In this document: piece by piece, positions 13,945 to 20,908 of the stretch
Layout of the letters: every line of letters starts with the position of its first letter
How positions within the stretch are numbered: position 1 is the stretch's first letter
Virus record (IMG/VR): IMGVR_UViG_3300044546_001398
Span: 1 to 41,624 of that record
Length of the DNA stretch: 41,624 nucleotides
Origin: a virus
Direction: 5' to 3' (one strand)
Notes under the pieces: model-generated
Database searches by the model: none
Seen by the model: only the letters and a program-made list of their open reading frames with translations
What the model was told of the DNA's origin: nothing
Program-made: the position numbers and the translations under genes

Positions 13945-13986
13945 TATAATATTGAGTACGGACTGAACACGGACTAACTACGGACT
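13945..13986 (+). promoter_or_regulatory. TATAAT promoter with three phased ACGGACT repeats
   Basis: A perfect TATAAT (13945-13950) is followed by three ACGGACT heptamers at 13958, 13969 and 13980, exactly 11 bases apart, ending nine bases before the ATG at 13995. There is no good -35 box. The repeats lie at and after the expected transcription start, one helical turn apart, which suggests a repressor site or an RNA-level control element. Confidence 0.55.
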
Positions 13987-13994
13987 TAAGTTTT

Positions 13995-14525
13995 ATGAGT
14001 GAAAATAAGACAAGTTTTTATAAAGTAAAAGACGATGTGCAGCAAGCTTTTTTGTTTCGCGATCAAGTAAAGAATTTACTTTATGAAAACACTGGAGTAG
14101 ATGTCGCAACAGTGCCAGATGAACTGGCGATCAAGTCGTTGCGATACGTTTTAGACTCATTGCAAATCCATGAAGATAATCGCCTAAATACTTTGGTGGA
14201 TAAAGCGACTGGCGCTATGACATTTCGAGATCAAGTTATGGCGGCGCTTGGCAATCCTGATGATGCGATCTCAGAGATTGAGCGTTTGCAGCAAAGCCAA
14301 AACTATGTATACACAACCGAGCATCAAACGTTAGATATGTTTTGGCAGAAAATACAAGTCTTGTTTGGCGACAAAGATATGAGCTATAACGATGCGTTAT
14401 TCAAGATTAGAGAGCTGATACATAATCCTAAAAAAGAATTTGATTGTTTACTTGAAGAAGTGACCAAACTTAAAAGCGATCTTCGCGTTGCCAACAAAGT
14501 GATCGCCCGTCTAATTGGTGAATAA
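13995..14525 (+). CDS. Hypothetical helical protein with internal repeat
   Basis: 176 residues, almost all helical. FRDQV occurs twice (about residues 22 and 77), each followed by a similar amphipathic helix, so part of the protein may be duplicated. The C-terminus (LLEEVTKLKSDLRVANKVIARL) is a likely coiled coil. Controlled by the ACGGACT repeat region. Followed two bases later by a small basic gene. Family not recognised. Confidence 0.6.
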   Translation: MSENKTSFYKVKDDVQQAFLFRDQVKNLLYENTGVDVATVPDELAIKSLRYVLDSLQIHEDNRLNTLVDKATGAMTFRDQVMAALGNPDDAISEIERLQQSQNYVYTTEHQTLDMFWQKIQVLFGDKDMSYNDALFKIRELIHNPKKEFDCLLEEVTKLKSDLRVANKVIARLIGE

Positions 14526-14527
14526 GC

Positions 14528-14740
14528 ATGGATGATAAATCAATAGAGATAAAAATTGTCATCACCCCTAGCAAGCTTGCAGAGCTAATTAAGCTTATGC
14601 CAGATCACGCAAAGGGTAGAGGCGAAAGAACAAGGGTGATCTATTGGTTTATCGATGAAGGCATGAGGGCAACTCTAACCAAATCACAGCAAGAGCCGCG
14701 CCCGAATCATAGTAATCGAGATTATTTAAGGAGAAACTAA
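14528..14740 (+). CDS. Small protein, possible ribbon-helix-helix
   Basis: 70 residues. A beta-like start (IEIKIVITPSKLAELI) followed by helices with RTRVIYWFIDEGMRA gives a pattern compatible with a ribbon-helix-helix DNA-binding fold, but no motif is decisive. Basic C-terminal tail (RPNHSNRDYLRRN). Co-transcribed with the gene at 13995 and followed by the terminator at 14797. Confidence 0.5.
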   Translation: MDDKSIEIKIVITPSKLAELIKLMPDHAKGRGERTRVIYWFIDEGMRATLTKSQQEPRPNHSNRDYLRRN

Positions 14741-14796
14741 ATGGCTAACTTATACCTATGAGATATGGGCTAGCTCCCTAATTATCGATATGTAAT

Positions 14797-14826
14797 AAAA
14801 AAGCCGATCAAATGATCGGCTTTTTT
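14797..14826. terminator. Intrinsic terminator
   Basis: GCCGATCA / TGATCGGC 8-bp stem with a 2-base centre, flanked by six A and six T, so it can work for both strands. It lies between the plus pair at 13995-14740 and the end of the minus operon. Confidence 0.85.
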
Positions 14827-14852
14827 GTGGCTATTACAAAAAAGTAGGCAAA

Positions 14853-15140
14853 TTATACAACTAATATCGAGTTTTGATTTACCATGCAGTATCCTTGCTG
14901 TCCACTGGCAAGCCCTAAAGGAGTCATTAGCGATCGTAGAAAATTACGGGTATGCTGCTTAGATTTAGAGCCTGTAACTTGCATCACCTCTGAGGCTGTA
15001 TGCCATTTACCATCTTTGAGTAATTTGTAAATAGCGAGTACATGACGCTCACCACTTGTTAGCGATCGCCTTGGGGCTTTGTAGCCATTAGAAGTAAACT
15101 CAGCGCCAAAGCGAGTGTAATGTTCGTATTGATTTAGCAT
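14853..15140 (-). CDS. Winged-helix-like hypothetical protein
   Basis: 95 residues. The segment SLTSGERHVLAIYKLLKDGK then WHTASEVMQVTG and NFLRSLMTPLGL reads as a winged helix (helix, turn, recognition helix). Last gene of the minus-strand operon, overlapping its upstream neighbour by seven bases. A DNA-binding role is plausible but unproven. Confidence 0.5.
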   Translation of the reverse strand: MLNQYEHYTRFGAEFTSNGYKAPRRSLTSGERHVLAIYKLLKDGKWHTASEVMQVTGSKSKQHTRNFLRSLMTPLGLASGQQGYCMVNQNSILVV

Positions 15141-15451
15141 TTAATTAAATCGCCATCAAAATGACGCGCTTGATACCTTGAAAAACAACCTTCAATTCGA
15201 TCTAAATCATCATATTTTAAAATCCATGCAAGGAAAGCTTCAAAAGACATTTCTTTTTCAATAATGTGGCAAGAGATAGATTTTAAAAAATGCTCACAAT
15301 CTTGGTAAGTTGGCTCAAGATCTTTTTCCTGTGCAAAATCCATAGCGGATTGAATTTCTGACTCAGTAAAATCTACGGCTTTTACACCTTCATTAAAACG
15401 CCCGTTAAAATTTGCAACCCATTTCATAACTTTCTTTTCGGTAGCGCTCAT
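15134..15451 (-). CDS. Hypothetical protein
   Basis: 105 residues, mixed helix, acidic (FTESEIQSAMDFAQEKDLEP), with Cys and His scattered rather than paired. Coupled to the next gene by a seven-base overlap. A 17-base palindrome (AATCCC-TATTA-GGGATT, 15480-15496) lies just upstream of its start and may be an operator or RNA hairpin. Family not recognised. Confidence 0.55.
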   Translation of the reverse strand: MSATEKKVMKWVANFNGRFNEGVKAVDFTESEIQSAMDFAQEKDLEPTYQDCEHFLKSISCHIIEKEMSFEAFLAWILKYDDLDRIEGCFSRYQARHFDGDLIKC

Positions 15452-15509
15452 CTCGCAAGAGCTTGATAAATTTAGCGAGAATCCCTATTAGGGATTAATT
15501 GAGATTAGA

Positions 15510-15812
15510 TTAATACAAATCTGTGCCAAACCAAGTATCCAAAGCAATCTTTGCTTCGTCAATCTTTTTAGCTTTTTTGGGGGATTCAAGATCTTTGAAC
15601 TGACGAGCAAAACCGCAAGCGGCTTTTTTCATTTCGCTGGTCGAAAAATACTTACCAGCGCAAATCCACATATCTGCTGAGTTAGAAATTTTTTTAATCG
15701 CTTCAAGCACGGCGGGTAAGGTTTCGCGCTTGATTTGAAACTGCGATTGAAAAGTAAAGCAGATTTCGTTTTTTAGCGCGGTTCTTGGGTTGATTGCTGT
15801 TGCGGTAGTCAT
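15510..15812 (-). CDS. Hypothetical protein with its own promoter
   Basis: 100 residues starting MTTATAINPRTALKNEICF. Preceded by GAGGAC and by a promoter module (15841-15895) that is duplicated at 30233-30286, including spacing to the start and the first codons ATGACTACCGC. C-terminal half is Lys-rich (KKAACGFARQFKDL, PKKAKKIDEAK). Family not recognised. Confidence 0.6.
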   Translation of the reverse strand: MTTATAINPRTALKNEICFTFQSQFQIKRETLPAVLEAIKKISNSADMWICAGKYFSTSEMKKAACGFARQFKDLESPKKAKKIDEAKIALDTWFGTDLY

Positions 15813-15839
15813 TTGCTTGTCCTCTTGTTTGGTATGTAC

Positions 15840-16298
15840 CTAATATAACAGGCTAGTACTATACTGCCTAGTACTTTGTAATATTTCTTTACAATTTAAG
15901 TGTATAGACTGCATTTCACGGTTGTATTTAGGCAATTTATAGGCTTTAAAATGCCCTTCACTACCACTAAACTTGCCACGTTTCCCTTTTAAATCAAGGT
16001 GTAATTCTTGCTTATCCCAGCGCTTTACATATTGCGAAATTTGCTGATGATTTTCAATGTAATGAGGAGAGCTTACCGCCCAATACCATTCACCATTTAG
16101 CATCTTTCGGGCGATCGGCATCTCACCAAAGATCAAGGGTAAATTCTTTTCAGCGTCAGCCGCCGTTGGGTTAGGCGTGATTAACCCTAATCGATCTAGC
16201 AACTGATACTCAATCAGAGCATCAAAGCTAGGCGACCAATCATCATAGGCAACAAGCGGCGTTGCCATGTGTGCAATTATTTGGAGATTGGTTAGCAT
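15840..16298 (-). CDS. Csf3/Cas5-like RAMP protein, apparently truncated
   Basis: 152 residues. Layout resembles type IV Csf3 (Cas5-like): early IIAHMATPLVAYDD and SFDALIEYQLL strands (about 7-33), EWYWAVSSPHYI (about 70-81), then KGKRGKFSGSEGHFKAYKLP (about 104-123). Csf3 proteins are normally longer and end in a Gly-rich IGKKRxxGxG segment; here the frame leaves the family-like sequence near residue 134, where the promoter module begins, and ends at TAA 15840. I recognise this by pattern only. It overlaps the T5orf172 gene by seven bases. Alternatively it is an unrelated phage protein with a similar fold. Confidence 0.45.
   Translation of the reverse strand: MLTNLQIIAHMATPLVAYDDWSPSFDALIEYQLLDRLGLITPNPTAADAEKNLPLIFGEMPIARKMLNGEWYWAVSSPHYIENHQQISQYVKRWDKQELHLDLKGKRGKFSGSEGHFKAYKLPKYNREMQSIHLNCKEILQSTRQYSTSLLY
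15841..15895 (-). promoter_or_regulatory. Promoter module, copy A
   Basis: Minus strand: ATTGTAAAGAAATATTACAA, then an inverted GTACTAG/TAGTAC element, then TATATT (-10). The module is 83 bases from its first base to the ATG at 15812. The copy at 30233 has exactly the same 83-base distance. It lies wholly inside the 3' end of the upstream Csf3-like gene. Confidence 0.6.
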
Positions 16299-17122
16299 GG
16301 TGTTAATACATCCCAGTTAAAAGCGTCTTCATTGCCGTATTCTTCTTGTTCTTCTTGCTGATGCAGTTGATATATTCGCACCCGTTTTTTATTGATGGTT
16401 TTTTGCTTAGATGTTCTAGCTAAGCCAAGCCATGTCAGCATGGCTCCAATGTATGAAGTTAAGTTTGACTCATACCCACAGGTTAAATGAATACCAAGCT
16501 CTGTCAATTCGCCGCCTTTTCGCAAATCTTTGAGTTTCTGAGCAAAAGTGATCACTTCGGGCGTGCCATTAATAGCGCCATTCTCTTCAACAATGTGCCA
16601 TGTGTTGCCAGATAAAACAAAGTCTAGGAACTCATGCAATCCAATTTGCTCTAATGCCTTTTTATTTGCATTCTCTTTGGTAGCATTCAAAAAGTTTTTC
16701 TGATTTTCGTTTTGAGCATCTTTCATTAATTCATCTAAATACTCCAGATGTTTTTGAAAAGACCAAGAACTATTGTAAGTACACCAGCTACTTACGCTAA
16801 ATTGATTGTCACACCATTTGGATATATATCTTTTTACGTCATGCTCTAACGTAAAAATTTCCCTTCCTTTTGATTGAACCCGAAAAGAAGTTAAAAGGTT
16901 GTGAATCAATTTTTCTGCTTTGCGATCACAGTAAACAAACCCTATCAATTCAGGTTTAGCAACCCATCTTGAACACTCTTCAAACCTCTTCTCAAAATTA
17001 GCAAAATTTGAAGCGCTGCCAATTTTCACAAGCCATTCATCTACTTTAATAAAATAAACAATGTTGCTAAAACTGTCACCAATCAAATTTTCGATTTGAT
17101 ACGCTAAGCCAATATTATCCAT
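16292..17122 (-). CDS. T5orf172 / GIY-YIG-superfamily protein
   Basis: 276 residues. Residues about 18-105 fit the T5orf172 (MUG113-like) domain: NIVYFIKVDEWLVKIG, then FEKRFEE, AEKLIHNLLTSFR and GREIFTLEHDVKRYI. This fold is related to GIY-YIG nucleases, but whether it cuts DNA here is unclear. The C-terminal part (about 130-276) is helical, with a possible winged-helix segment ending in a basic stretch (KQKTINKKRVRIYQL). It sits between the two Csf-like genes and overlaps both starts and stops by seven or eight bases. Confidence 0.65.
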   Translation of the reverse strand: MDNIGLAYQIENLIGDSFSNIVYFIKVDEWLVKIGSASNFANFEKRFEECSRWVAKPELIGFVYCDRKAEKLIHNLLTSFRVQSKGREIFTLEHDVKRYISKWCDNQFSVSSWCTYNSSWSFQKHLEYLDELMKDAQNENQKNFLNATKENANKKALEQIGLHEFLDFVLSGNTWHIVEENGAINGTPEVITFAQKLKDLRKGGELTELGIHLTCGYESNLTSYIGAMLTWLGLARTSKQKTINKKRVRIYQLHQQEEQEEYGNEDAFNWDVLTPC

Positions 17123-17594
17123 TTAGCAAACTCCTAATATCGCTCTTAGAATCCGCGAGAAAGCCTTTGTAATCTTCAAGATATTGCTTATATCTTGCAT
17201 GAGATTCAGAGGCGCGATCGCTTAACTTTTGAGCGTGTGGAGTAATCTGCATAAACTCACCGCGATCGCCGTCCGCAGTCTCAAACCAGAATTGCATAGA
17301 GCATAGTCCGCACCCTGTCCCAGATTGACCGCCTAGGTATGGCGATTCAGCAAACTTGAGTAAAGCATCAGCAATAAATCCTTCTTCGATTCTGGTTACG
17401 TTTGCGCTCCAATAGGAATACAAAGTTGCGCCTGTTTGAAGTAGCCAGTTACCCATGATCATCTGTTGGCTTTGAAGGAGTAAGCGCAATGCGCTCGTAT
17501 TGATTTGAGTACATATTTCGATGTAGCGGAGGGAGTAAGAGCCGCGATGGGCATCGAAAAAGCCGATGAGTTTGGCTCGTTCAATTTCTTGCAT
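17115..17594 (-). CDS. Csf2/Cas7-like RAMP fragment candidate
   Basis: 159 residues. A strand-helix-loop pattern LLQTGATLYSYWSANVT, then IADALLKFAESPYLGGQSGT and GCG (Gly88 to Gly96) resembles the C-terminal half of type IV Csf2/Cas7 proteins, where a helix (AL-x-FA-x-P) precedes a Gly-rich LGG-loop. Full Csf2 is roughly twice this length, so an N-terminal half is missing or the protein is a minimal version. A helical Lys/Glu tail follows. Neighbour of the Csf3-like gene, with the T5orf172 gene between. No type IV array, Csf1 or DinG is seen. The call is a hypothesis. Confidence 0.4.
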   Translation of the reverse strand: MQEIERAKLIGFFDAHRGSYSLRYIEICTQINTSALRLLLQSQQMIMGNWLLQTGATLYSYWSANVTRIEEGFIADALLKFAESPYLGGQSGTGCGLCSMQFWFETADGDRGEFMQITPHAQKLSDRASESHARYKQYLEDYKGFLADSKSDIRSLLNG

Positions 17595-17605
17595 TAATCA
17601 TGCTC

Positions 17606-17893
17606 TCAATCATCATCAATAATCGCAACCTGAGGCGGCGCGATCGGAGTGGGGTTTATTTTTAATAGCAGATTACAAAGCGCGAGTGCGGGTGTTTCCC
17701 CAAATGCATTACGATGATCGTACCCTTCGTTAACAAGGCTGTAAGCATCACAATCCTTACCTATATTCCAATCTAAATCCAAACGATCAAACACCTTGAC
17801 AATCGCATCCAAGCTCTCGGCATAATTTGGAATTTCAATATCTGTGCATCCCGCGATTGCTGCAACTGCGAGGTTAATTTCTTCATTAGTCAT
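17606..17893 (-). CDS. Small phage protein of a common unnamed type
   Basis: 95 residues starting MTNEEINLAVAAIAGCTDIE, with PNYAESLDAIVKVFD and a C-terminal ALALCNLLLKI helix. This start-ESLDAI-helix layout is common among short phage proteins beside nucleotide-metabolism genes, but no function is established. Overlaps the next gene's end by four bases (ATGA type). Confidence 0.6.
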   Translation of the reverse strand: MTNEEINLAVAAIAGCTDIEIPNYAESLDAIVKVFDRLDLDWNIGKDCDAYSLVNEGYDHRNAFGETPALALCNLLLKINPTPIAPPQVAIIDDD

Positions 17894-18141
17894 AATTTTG
17901 CGATCGCCTCTAATATTAAATATCCAATTAAATCAAGTTTTGCATCTTCTAGATCGTCACCTTGAGCGCTCTTGATGCGAGAAAGCTTGTCATCCATCCT
18001 TACCGCGATTTGCTCCAATGGTTCAGCTTTGCTAAATACACGAATTGGGCTTAGTGCTGAGTTGCCATATTTGCGGTTTTTATCAAGCAACATTTTGCGA
18101 ATTGAATCTAGTACAGCATCTAGTTTTTGCTCAAAGTTCAT
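17890..18141 (-). CDS. DUF1599-like (nucleotide modification associated) protein
   Basis: 83 residues from ATG 18141 (MNFEQKLDAVLDSIRKMLL). Contains KNRKYGNSALSPIRVFSK, then VRMDDKLSRIKSAQGDDLED and AKLDLIGYLILE, which is the DUF1599/Nmad1 pattern. The family is related to all-alpha NTP pyrophosphohydrolases and often lies with nucleotide metabolism or DNA modification genes in phages. It neighbours dCTP deaminase here, which fits. An upstream ATG at 18156 would add five residues. Confidence 0.75.
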   Translation of the reverse strand: MNFEQKLDAVLDSIRKMLLDKNRKYGNSALSPIRVFSKAEPLEQIAVRMDDKLSRIKSAQGDDLEDAKLDLIGYLILEAIAKL

Positions 18142-18316
18142 TAGTTTCACCAGCATTACTTAGCAAAATCTTCAAAGCACCCCGCAAAATTGGGAGGCGC
18201 TCACTGTCTGGACAACGCAAACTATTAGCATATTTAATCTGCCTCGCAATCTCATCTAGGAATTTGCGGTATTCAGTAGGCGGAATTGAGTTGTAATCGT
18301 TAATGTTTTTAGTCAT
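18131..18316 (-). CDS. Small hypothetical protein
   Basis: 61 residues starting MTKNINDYNSIPPTEYRKFL, mostly helical. Its ATG overlaps the dCTP deaminase stop and its end overlaps the DUF1599-like gene, so it is embedded in a tightly coupled operon. Family not recognised. Confidence 0.55.
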   Translation of the reverse strand: MTKNINDYNSIPPTEYRKFLDEIARQIKYANSLRCPDSERLPILRGALKILLSNAGETNEL

Positions 18317-18843
18317 TATCCTTTACTCTCCGTTGTATCTAAATCACCGTTATACCGTCCAGTCTTTGAGTAATCATGCCTAGGACAAGCCGTCTCAGCA
18401 AAAACAATCTGTCCGATCCTCATAAGTGGATAGATAGGTTGCCAAGCCCAAAGACGATGATTAAGCAACTCCAAAGTCAGCTTTGAATTATTAAATCCAC
18501 CATCAATCCAAACAGCAAGTACATGACCCCATCCTGATCGCCCTCTACTTGACTTAAGCCTAAATTCCGCTGAGTAATTAGGCGGCATGTTAAACGTCTC
18601 ATAAGTGCAGGTCAGTATAAAGCTTAGTGGCGATACCCAAAACGGGTTTGATTCTGAGTATTTGGTCAAGTCATGAGTCGTAAACTCTTGACCTGTCAAC
18701 CATCGCTTAAGCCAGTTATTTTCAGTTTTGAGCGTGTAGCCTATCCGCACATCGAGGGATTGTGGGTTAAGCATTGCTTTGTCAAAAGGCACAATAACGC
18801 CACGACTGCAAAGCTTTTCAATTTCCCAATCAACTAGCGTCAT
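18316..18843 (-). CDS. dcd: dCTP deaminase
   Basis: 175 residues, normal length for the family. Matches the trimeric dUTPase/Dcd fold: NPQSLDVRIGYTL (about 27-39), EFRLKSSRGRSGWGHVLAVW (about 93-112), IDGGFNNSKLTLELLN with the catalytic-type Glu, YPLMRIGQIVF, and C-terminal YSKTGRYNGDLD that closes over the nucleotide. It converts dCTP to dUTP in the cytosol, feeding dTMP synthesis during phage replication. Whether it also has dUTPase activity cannot be told. Overlaps the XRE gene upstream (ATGA) and the small gene downstream. Confidence 0.88.
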   Translation of the reverse strand: MTLVDWEIEKLCSRGVIVPFDKAMLNPQSLDVRIGYTLKTENNWLKRWLTGQEFTTHDLTKYSESNPFWVSPLSFILTCTYETFNMPPNYSAEFRLKSSRGRSGWGHVLAVWIDGGFNNSKLTLELLNHRLWAWQPIYPLMRIGQIVFAETACPRHDYSKTGRYNGDLDTTESKG

Positions 18844-19040
18844 ATTCTTTCCACCTTAATCAAATCACCAACCTTGCAGTAAAGCACTGCACATAGAGCG
18901 TCAATCAAATCACGCTCTAAATACTCAAACCGATCTTGCTCAAGCCTTGATATCTTCTGAGTCGAAGTATTGCAAAGCTCTGCTAGCTGTTTTTGAGTTA
19001 ACGATTGCTTCCTGCGTAAACTTTTAAGATCTAATTTCAT
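18840..19040 (-). CDS. XRE-family repressor
   Basis: 66 residues, a single helix-turn-helix: LKSLRRKQSLTQKQLAELCN, then TSTQKISRLEQDRFEYLERD and a C-terminal helix pair. It leads the minus-strand operon with dcd and is divergent from the gene at 19208 across an operator-rich region (19041-19175). A Cro/C1-like switch role is likely. Confidence 0.8.
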   Translation of the reverse strand: MKLDLKSLRRKQSLTQKQLAELCNTSTQKISRLEQDRFEYLERDLIDALCAVLYCKVGDLIKVERI

Positions 19041-19175
19041 AACCCTCTTGAGTAACTAATCATTATCATACTACCTACTAGTCATTTATTGACTAGCTTT
19101 TACTTATATAAAATGACTAAAAGTACTGATAATACTAATCATTGGTATATTGACTAATCATTTAATGAGTAGTAA
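19041..19175. promoter_or_regulatory. Divergent operator region with repeated ACTAATCAT-like sites
   Basis: At least five related sites lie between the XRE gene and the plus gene: AACTAATCAT, TACTAGTCAT, TACTAATCAT, GACTAATCAT and inverted or partial forms (TGACTAG, ATGACTAA, ATGAGTAGT). A plus promoter candidate is TTGACT with TGTATA near 19150-19175. The repeated sites are likely bound by the XRE repressor at 18840. Confidence 0.6.
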
Positions 19176-19207
19176 TGTATATACAGATAAGCAAAGGAGC
19201 TAAACAA

Positions 19208-19369
19208 ATGACCGCTACATACTCAGTCCGTGAACAAGAATCAAACGTCAACCCCGCACATAAAAGCGAAGTGGTTACTATTTTCAAAACCTACGAAGCT
19301 GCTACTGATTTTGTAGCTGCTAACTACAGGAAGAATGGCTACGGTCGTCTTTATGTTTCCGAAGATTAA
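19208..19369 (+). CDS. Small hypothetical protein
   Basis: 53 residues from ATG 19208, chosen because AAAGGAG lies eight bases upstream. Starts MTATYSVREQESNVNPAHKS and ends NGYGRLYVSED. First gene to the right of the operator region, so in the place of a Cro-side early gene. Beta-alpha-beta pattern, no family recognised. Confidence 0.6.
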   Translation: MTATYSVREQESNVNPAHKSEVVTIFKTYEAATDFVAANYRKNGYGRLYVSED

Positions 19370-19427
19370 CCACTAAGCAGCTAAAGACGCATTGCCTATT
19401 TATTAAATATTACGAGAGTAAGCAATC

Positions 19428-19655
19428 ATGACATCACATCAAATCTCAGTACAAGATTTCCAAGAATTTCAAGCAGCGACAATGCTGGCAAGTGCTAGCA
19501 CAAAGCGTTTATGGATGGTCGCCAATCCAATTACCAAGGATGTGTATTTTGTGGTTTGCGATCGCAATCGTGGCGATTTACTAGAAGTCAAAAGCGGCTC
19601 TAATGTGCTTTATGATTTTCACGCTGCAATCGATTTGTATAACTCAATCAGGTAA
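19428..19655 (+). CDS. Small hypothetical protein
   Basis: 75 residues starting MTSHQISVQDFQEFQAATML. Alternating helices and strands (TKRLWMVANPITKDVYFVV), soluble. Shares the upstream AGTAAGCAATC leader with the next gene. Family not recognised. Confidence 0.55.
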   Translation: MTSHQISVQDFQEFQAATMLASASTKRLWMVANPITKDVYFVVCDRNRGDLLEVKSGSNVLYDFHAAIDLYNSIR

Positions 19656-19661
19656 GCAATC

Positions 19662-19847
19662 ATGACACAAACAAAATATTGGGAATACACCGTTAATGAC
19701 GTATACGGATGGCGTGAGTCTGTCAACGCACCAACTCAAGATCAAGCTTTAAAATTAGCTTTCGCTAAAAACAAAGGAGCTAGGATTTATCCAGTAGGCG
19801 GTAAATGGGGGGTAGAAATCGTACCGCAATCTATCGCGATTGATTAA
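19662..19847 (+). CDS. Small hypothetical protein
   Basis: 61 residues starting MTQTKYWEYTVNDVYGWRES. Beta-helix-beta pattern with APTQDQALKLAFAK helix and a short C-terminal strand pair. Six bases after the previous stop and followed by a terminator at 19870. Family not recognised. Confidence 0.55.
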   Translation: MTQTKYWEYTVNDVYGWRESVNAPTQDQALKLAFAKNKGARIYPVGGKWGVEIVPQSIAID

Positions 19848-19869
19848 GTAAACATCCAACAAACAAAAA

Positions 19870-19904
19870 AGAGAGAGCGATCGCATTGATCGCTCTCTCT
19901 TTTG
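19870..19904. terminator. Intrinsic terminator
   Basis: Perfect 13-bp stem AGAGAGAGCGATC / GATCGCTCTCTCT around a five-base loop, followed by TTTT. Ends the 19208-19847 transcript. The stem carries most of a HIP1 site. Confidence 0.85.
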
Positions 19905-20043
19905 CTTACTTATAAGGCTTAGGCTTAGGCTTACCTTTTGGCTTGGGCGGTTTCATCTTCATGGCAGTGGTTCTATGTGGTTTTGCACTTTTATTATTGC
20001 AGTATATGCAAAATAGATTGATAATAAAATAAATCAAGCTTTG

Positions 20044-20164
20044 ACAGTTCGCTACTGTCCTGTGAGAGGCTATCTCGAAAGGATATCTGTACTTACGGAT
20101 TAATGAAATAAAGCATAAAAGTAAAGCCCCCTCTACCGAAATCAGTAGAGGGGGCTTTACTTTT
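20044..20164 (+). ncRNA. Possible small RNA ending in a strong terminator
   Basis: The 424-base gap 19848-20271 has no convincing gene. It holds a GACAG/CTGTC hairpin (20044-20060), a GAGA/TCTC hairpin close after, and then a perfect 20-bp terminator stem (20117-20136 with 20145-20164, CCCCCTCTAC / GTAGAGGGGG). A terminator with no gene upstream on either side suggests a short noncoding transcript. No clear promoter is seen, so the 5' end is uncertain. Confidence 0.35.
20117..20164. terminator. Strong bidirectional terminator
   Basis: 20-bp perfect inverted repeat AAAAGTAAAGCCCCCTCTAC and its complement around an eight-base loop, with A and T runs outside. It insulates the gene at 20272 from transcription on the left. 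Confidence 0.85.
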
Positions 20165-20271
20165 TAATCTTGAGGGGCTAAAAACTGATAAAATATTAGT
20201 GTGCTTAAAGTGAAATCACGACAAATCACCCTAAGCACTGCTACCTACTATTACTAGGCAACAATTTAATT

Positions 20272-20838
20272 ATGACACGAACTAAACCACGGGAATCATA
20301 CGATCCTAAATGGGAACCGCCCAAAACTTCATCAGAATTTAAAGCTAAGAAGATTCTGGAAGATCACGGCTTTTCAGTAATTCATAACCAATGCTTATAT
20401 GGTTACTATCCCGATCTTAGGATTGCTGGCACAAAGGTACTAATTGAAATTGATGGCGGTTACCATTCATCTCGCAACCAAAAAACCAAAGACGCAAAGC
20501 GCACCAAGAATTTAGAGAGCTATGGCTTTATCGTTTTGCGATTCACCAATGCACAGGTTAAGCATCCAGATCTACTCATTACCAAAGTTCGGGCGGCGCT
20601 GAATATTCGTGAAATCAAGAAACCTCAAATCGTTGCGATCGTTGCGGATGCTTCAGATTTAAAAAAGATGGTAGACAAGAAAACCAAGGATAATACTTTT
20701 CACTTGATAGCCAAGAAAGCCGCTAAGACTGCAATTAGACAAGAACGTAATGGCAATCGCAAAGCTGAGCGCAACGGGCTTAAAGCTGAAAACGCTAGGC
20801 TAAGGAAAGAACTTAAGGAGTTAAAAGCTTCTTTATAA
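20272..20838 (+). CDS. DUF559/Vsr-like PD-(D/E)XK endonuclease
   Basis: 188 residues. Residues about 19-110 fit the short-patch-repair-like nuclease fold: EFKAKKILEDHGF, YYPDLRIAG with the PD, VLIEIDGGYHSS with the E-x-D pair, and ESYGFIVLRFTNAQV. Catalysis of DNA nicking or cutting is expected from the family (DUF559/Vsr/MutH-related). The C-terminal ~75 residues are a basic, Lys/Arg-rich coiled coil (RNGNRKAERNGLKAENARLR). Possible roles are DNA repair, a homing-like function or host DNA degradation. Confidence 0.75.
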   Translation: MTRTKPRESYDPKWEPPKTSSEFKAKKILEDHGFSVIHNQCLYGYYPDLRIAGTKVLIEIDGGYHSSRNQKTKDAKRTKNLESYGFIVLRFTNAQVKHPDLLITKVRAALNIREIKKPQIVAIVADASDLKKMVDKKTKDNTFHLIAKKAAKTAIRQERNGNRKAERNGLKAENARLRKELKELKASL

Positions 20839-20908
20839 AATACTTGCGACAGATTGTTTTCATCTTTTCCTGAGTGGTAAAATCTCATACAAGCAAAGGA
20901 GTTAAACA

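Noticed and set aside
17211-17226. GCGATCGCTTAAC matching part of the CRISPR repeat
   Set aside because: The match is HIP1 plus a few bases, common throughout this genome, so not evidence for a stray repeat.
19906-19962. Minus-strand 18-codon frame rich in Pro and Lys (MKMKPPKPKGKPKPKPYK)
   Set aside because: Built on a short repeated AGGCTT element after a terminator; no RBS and too short to call a gene without a homolog.
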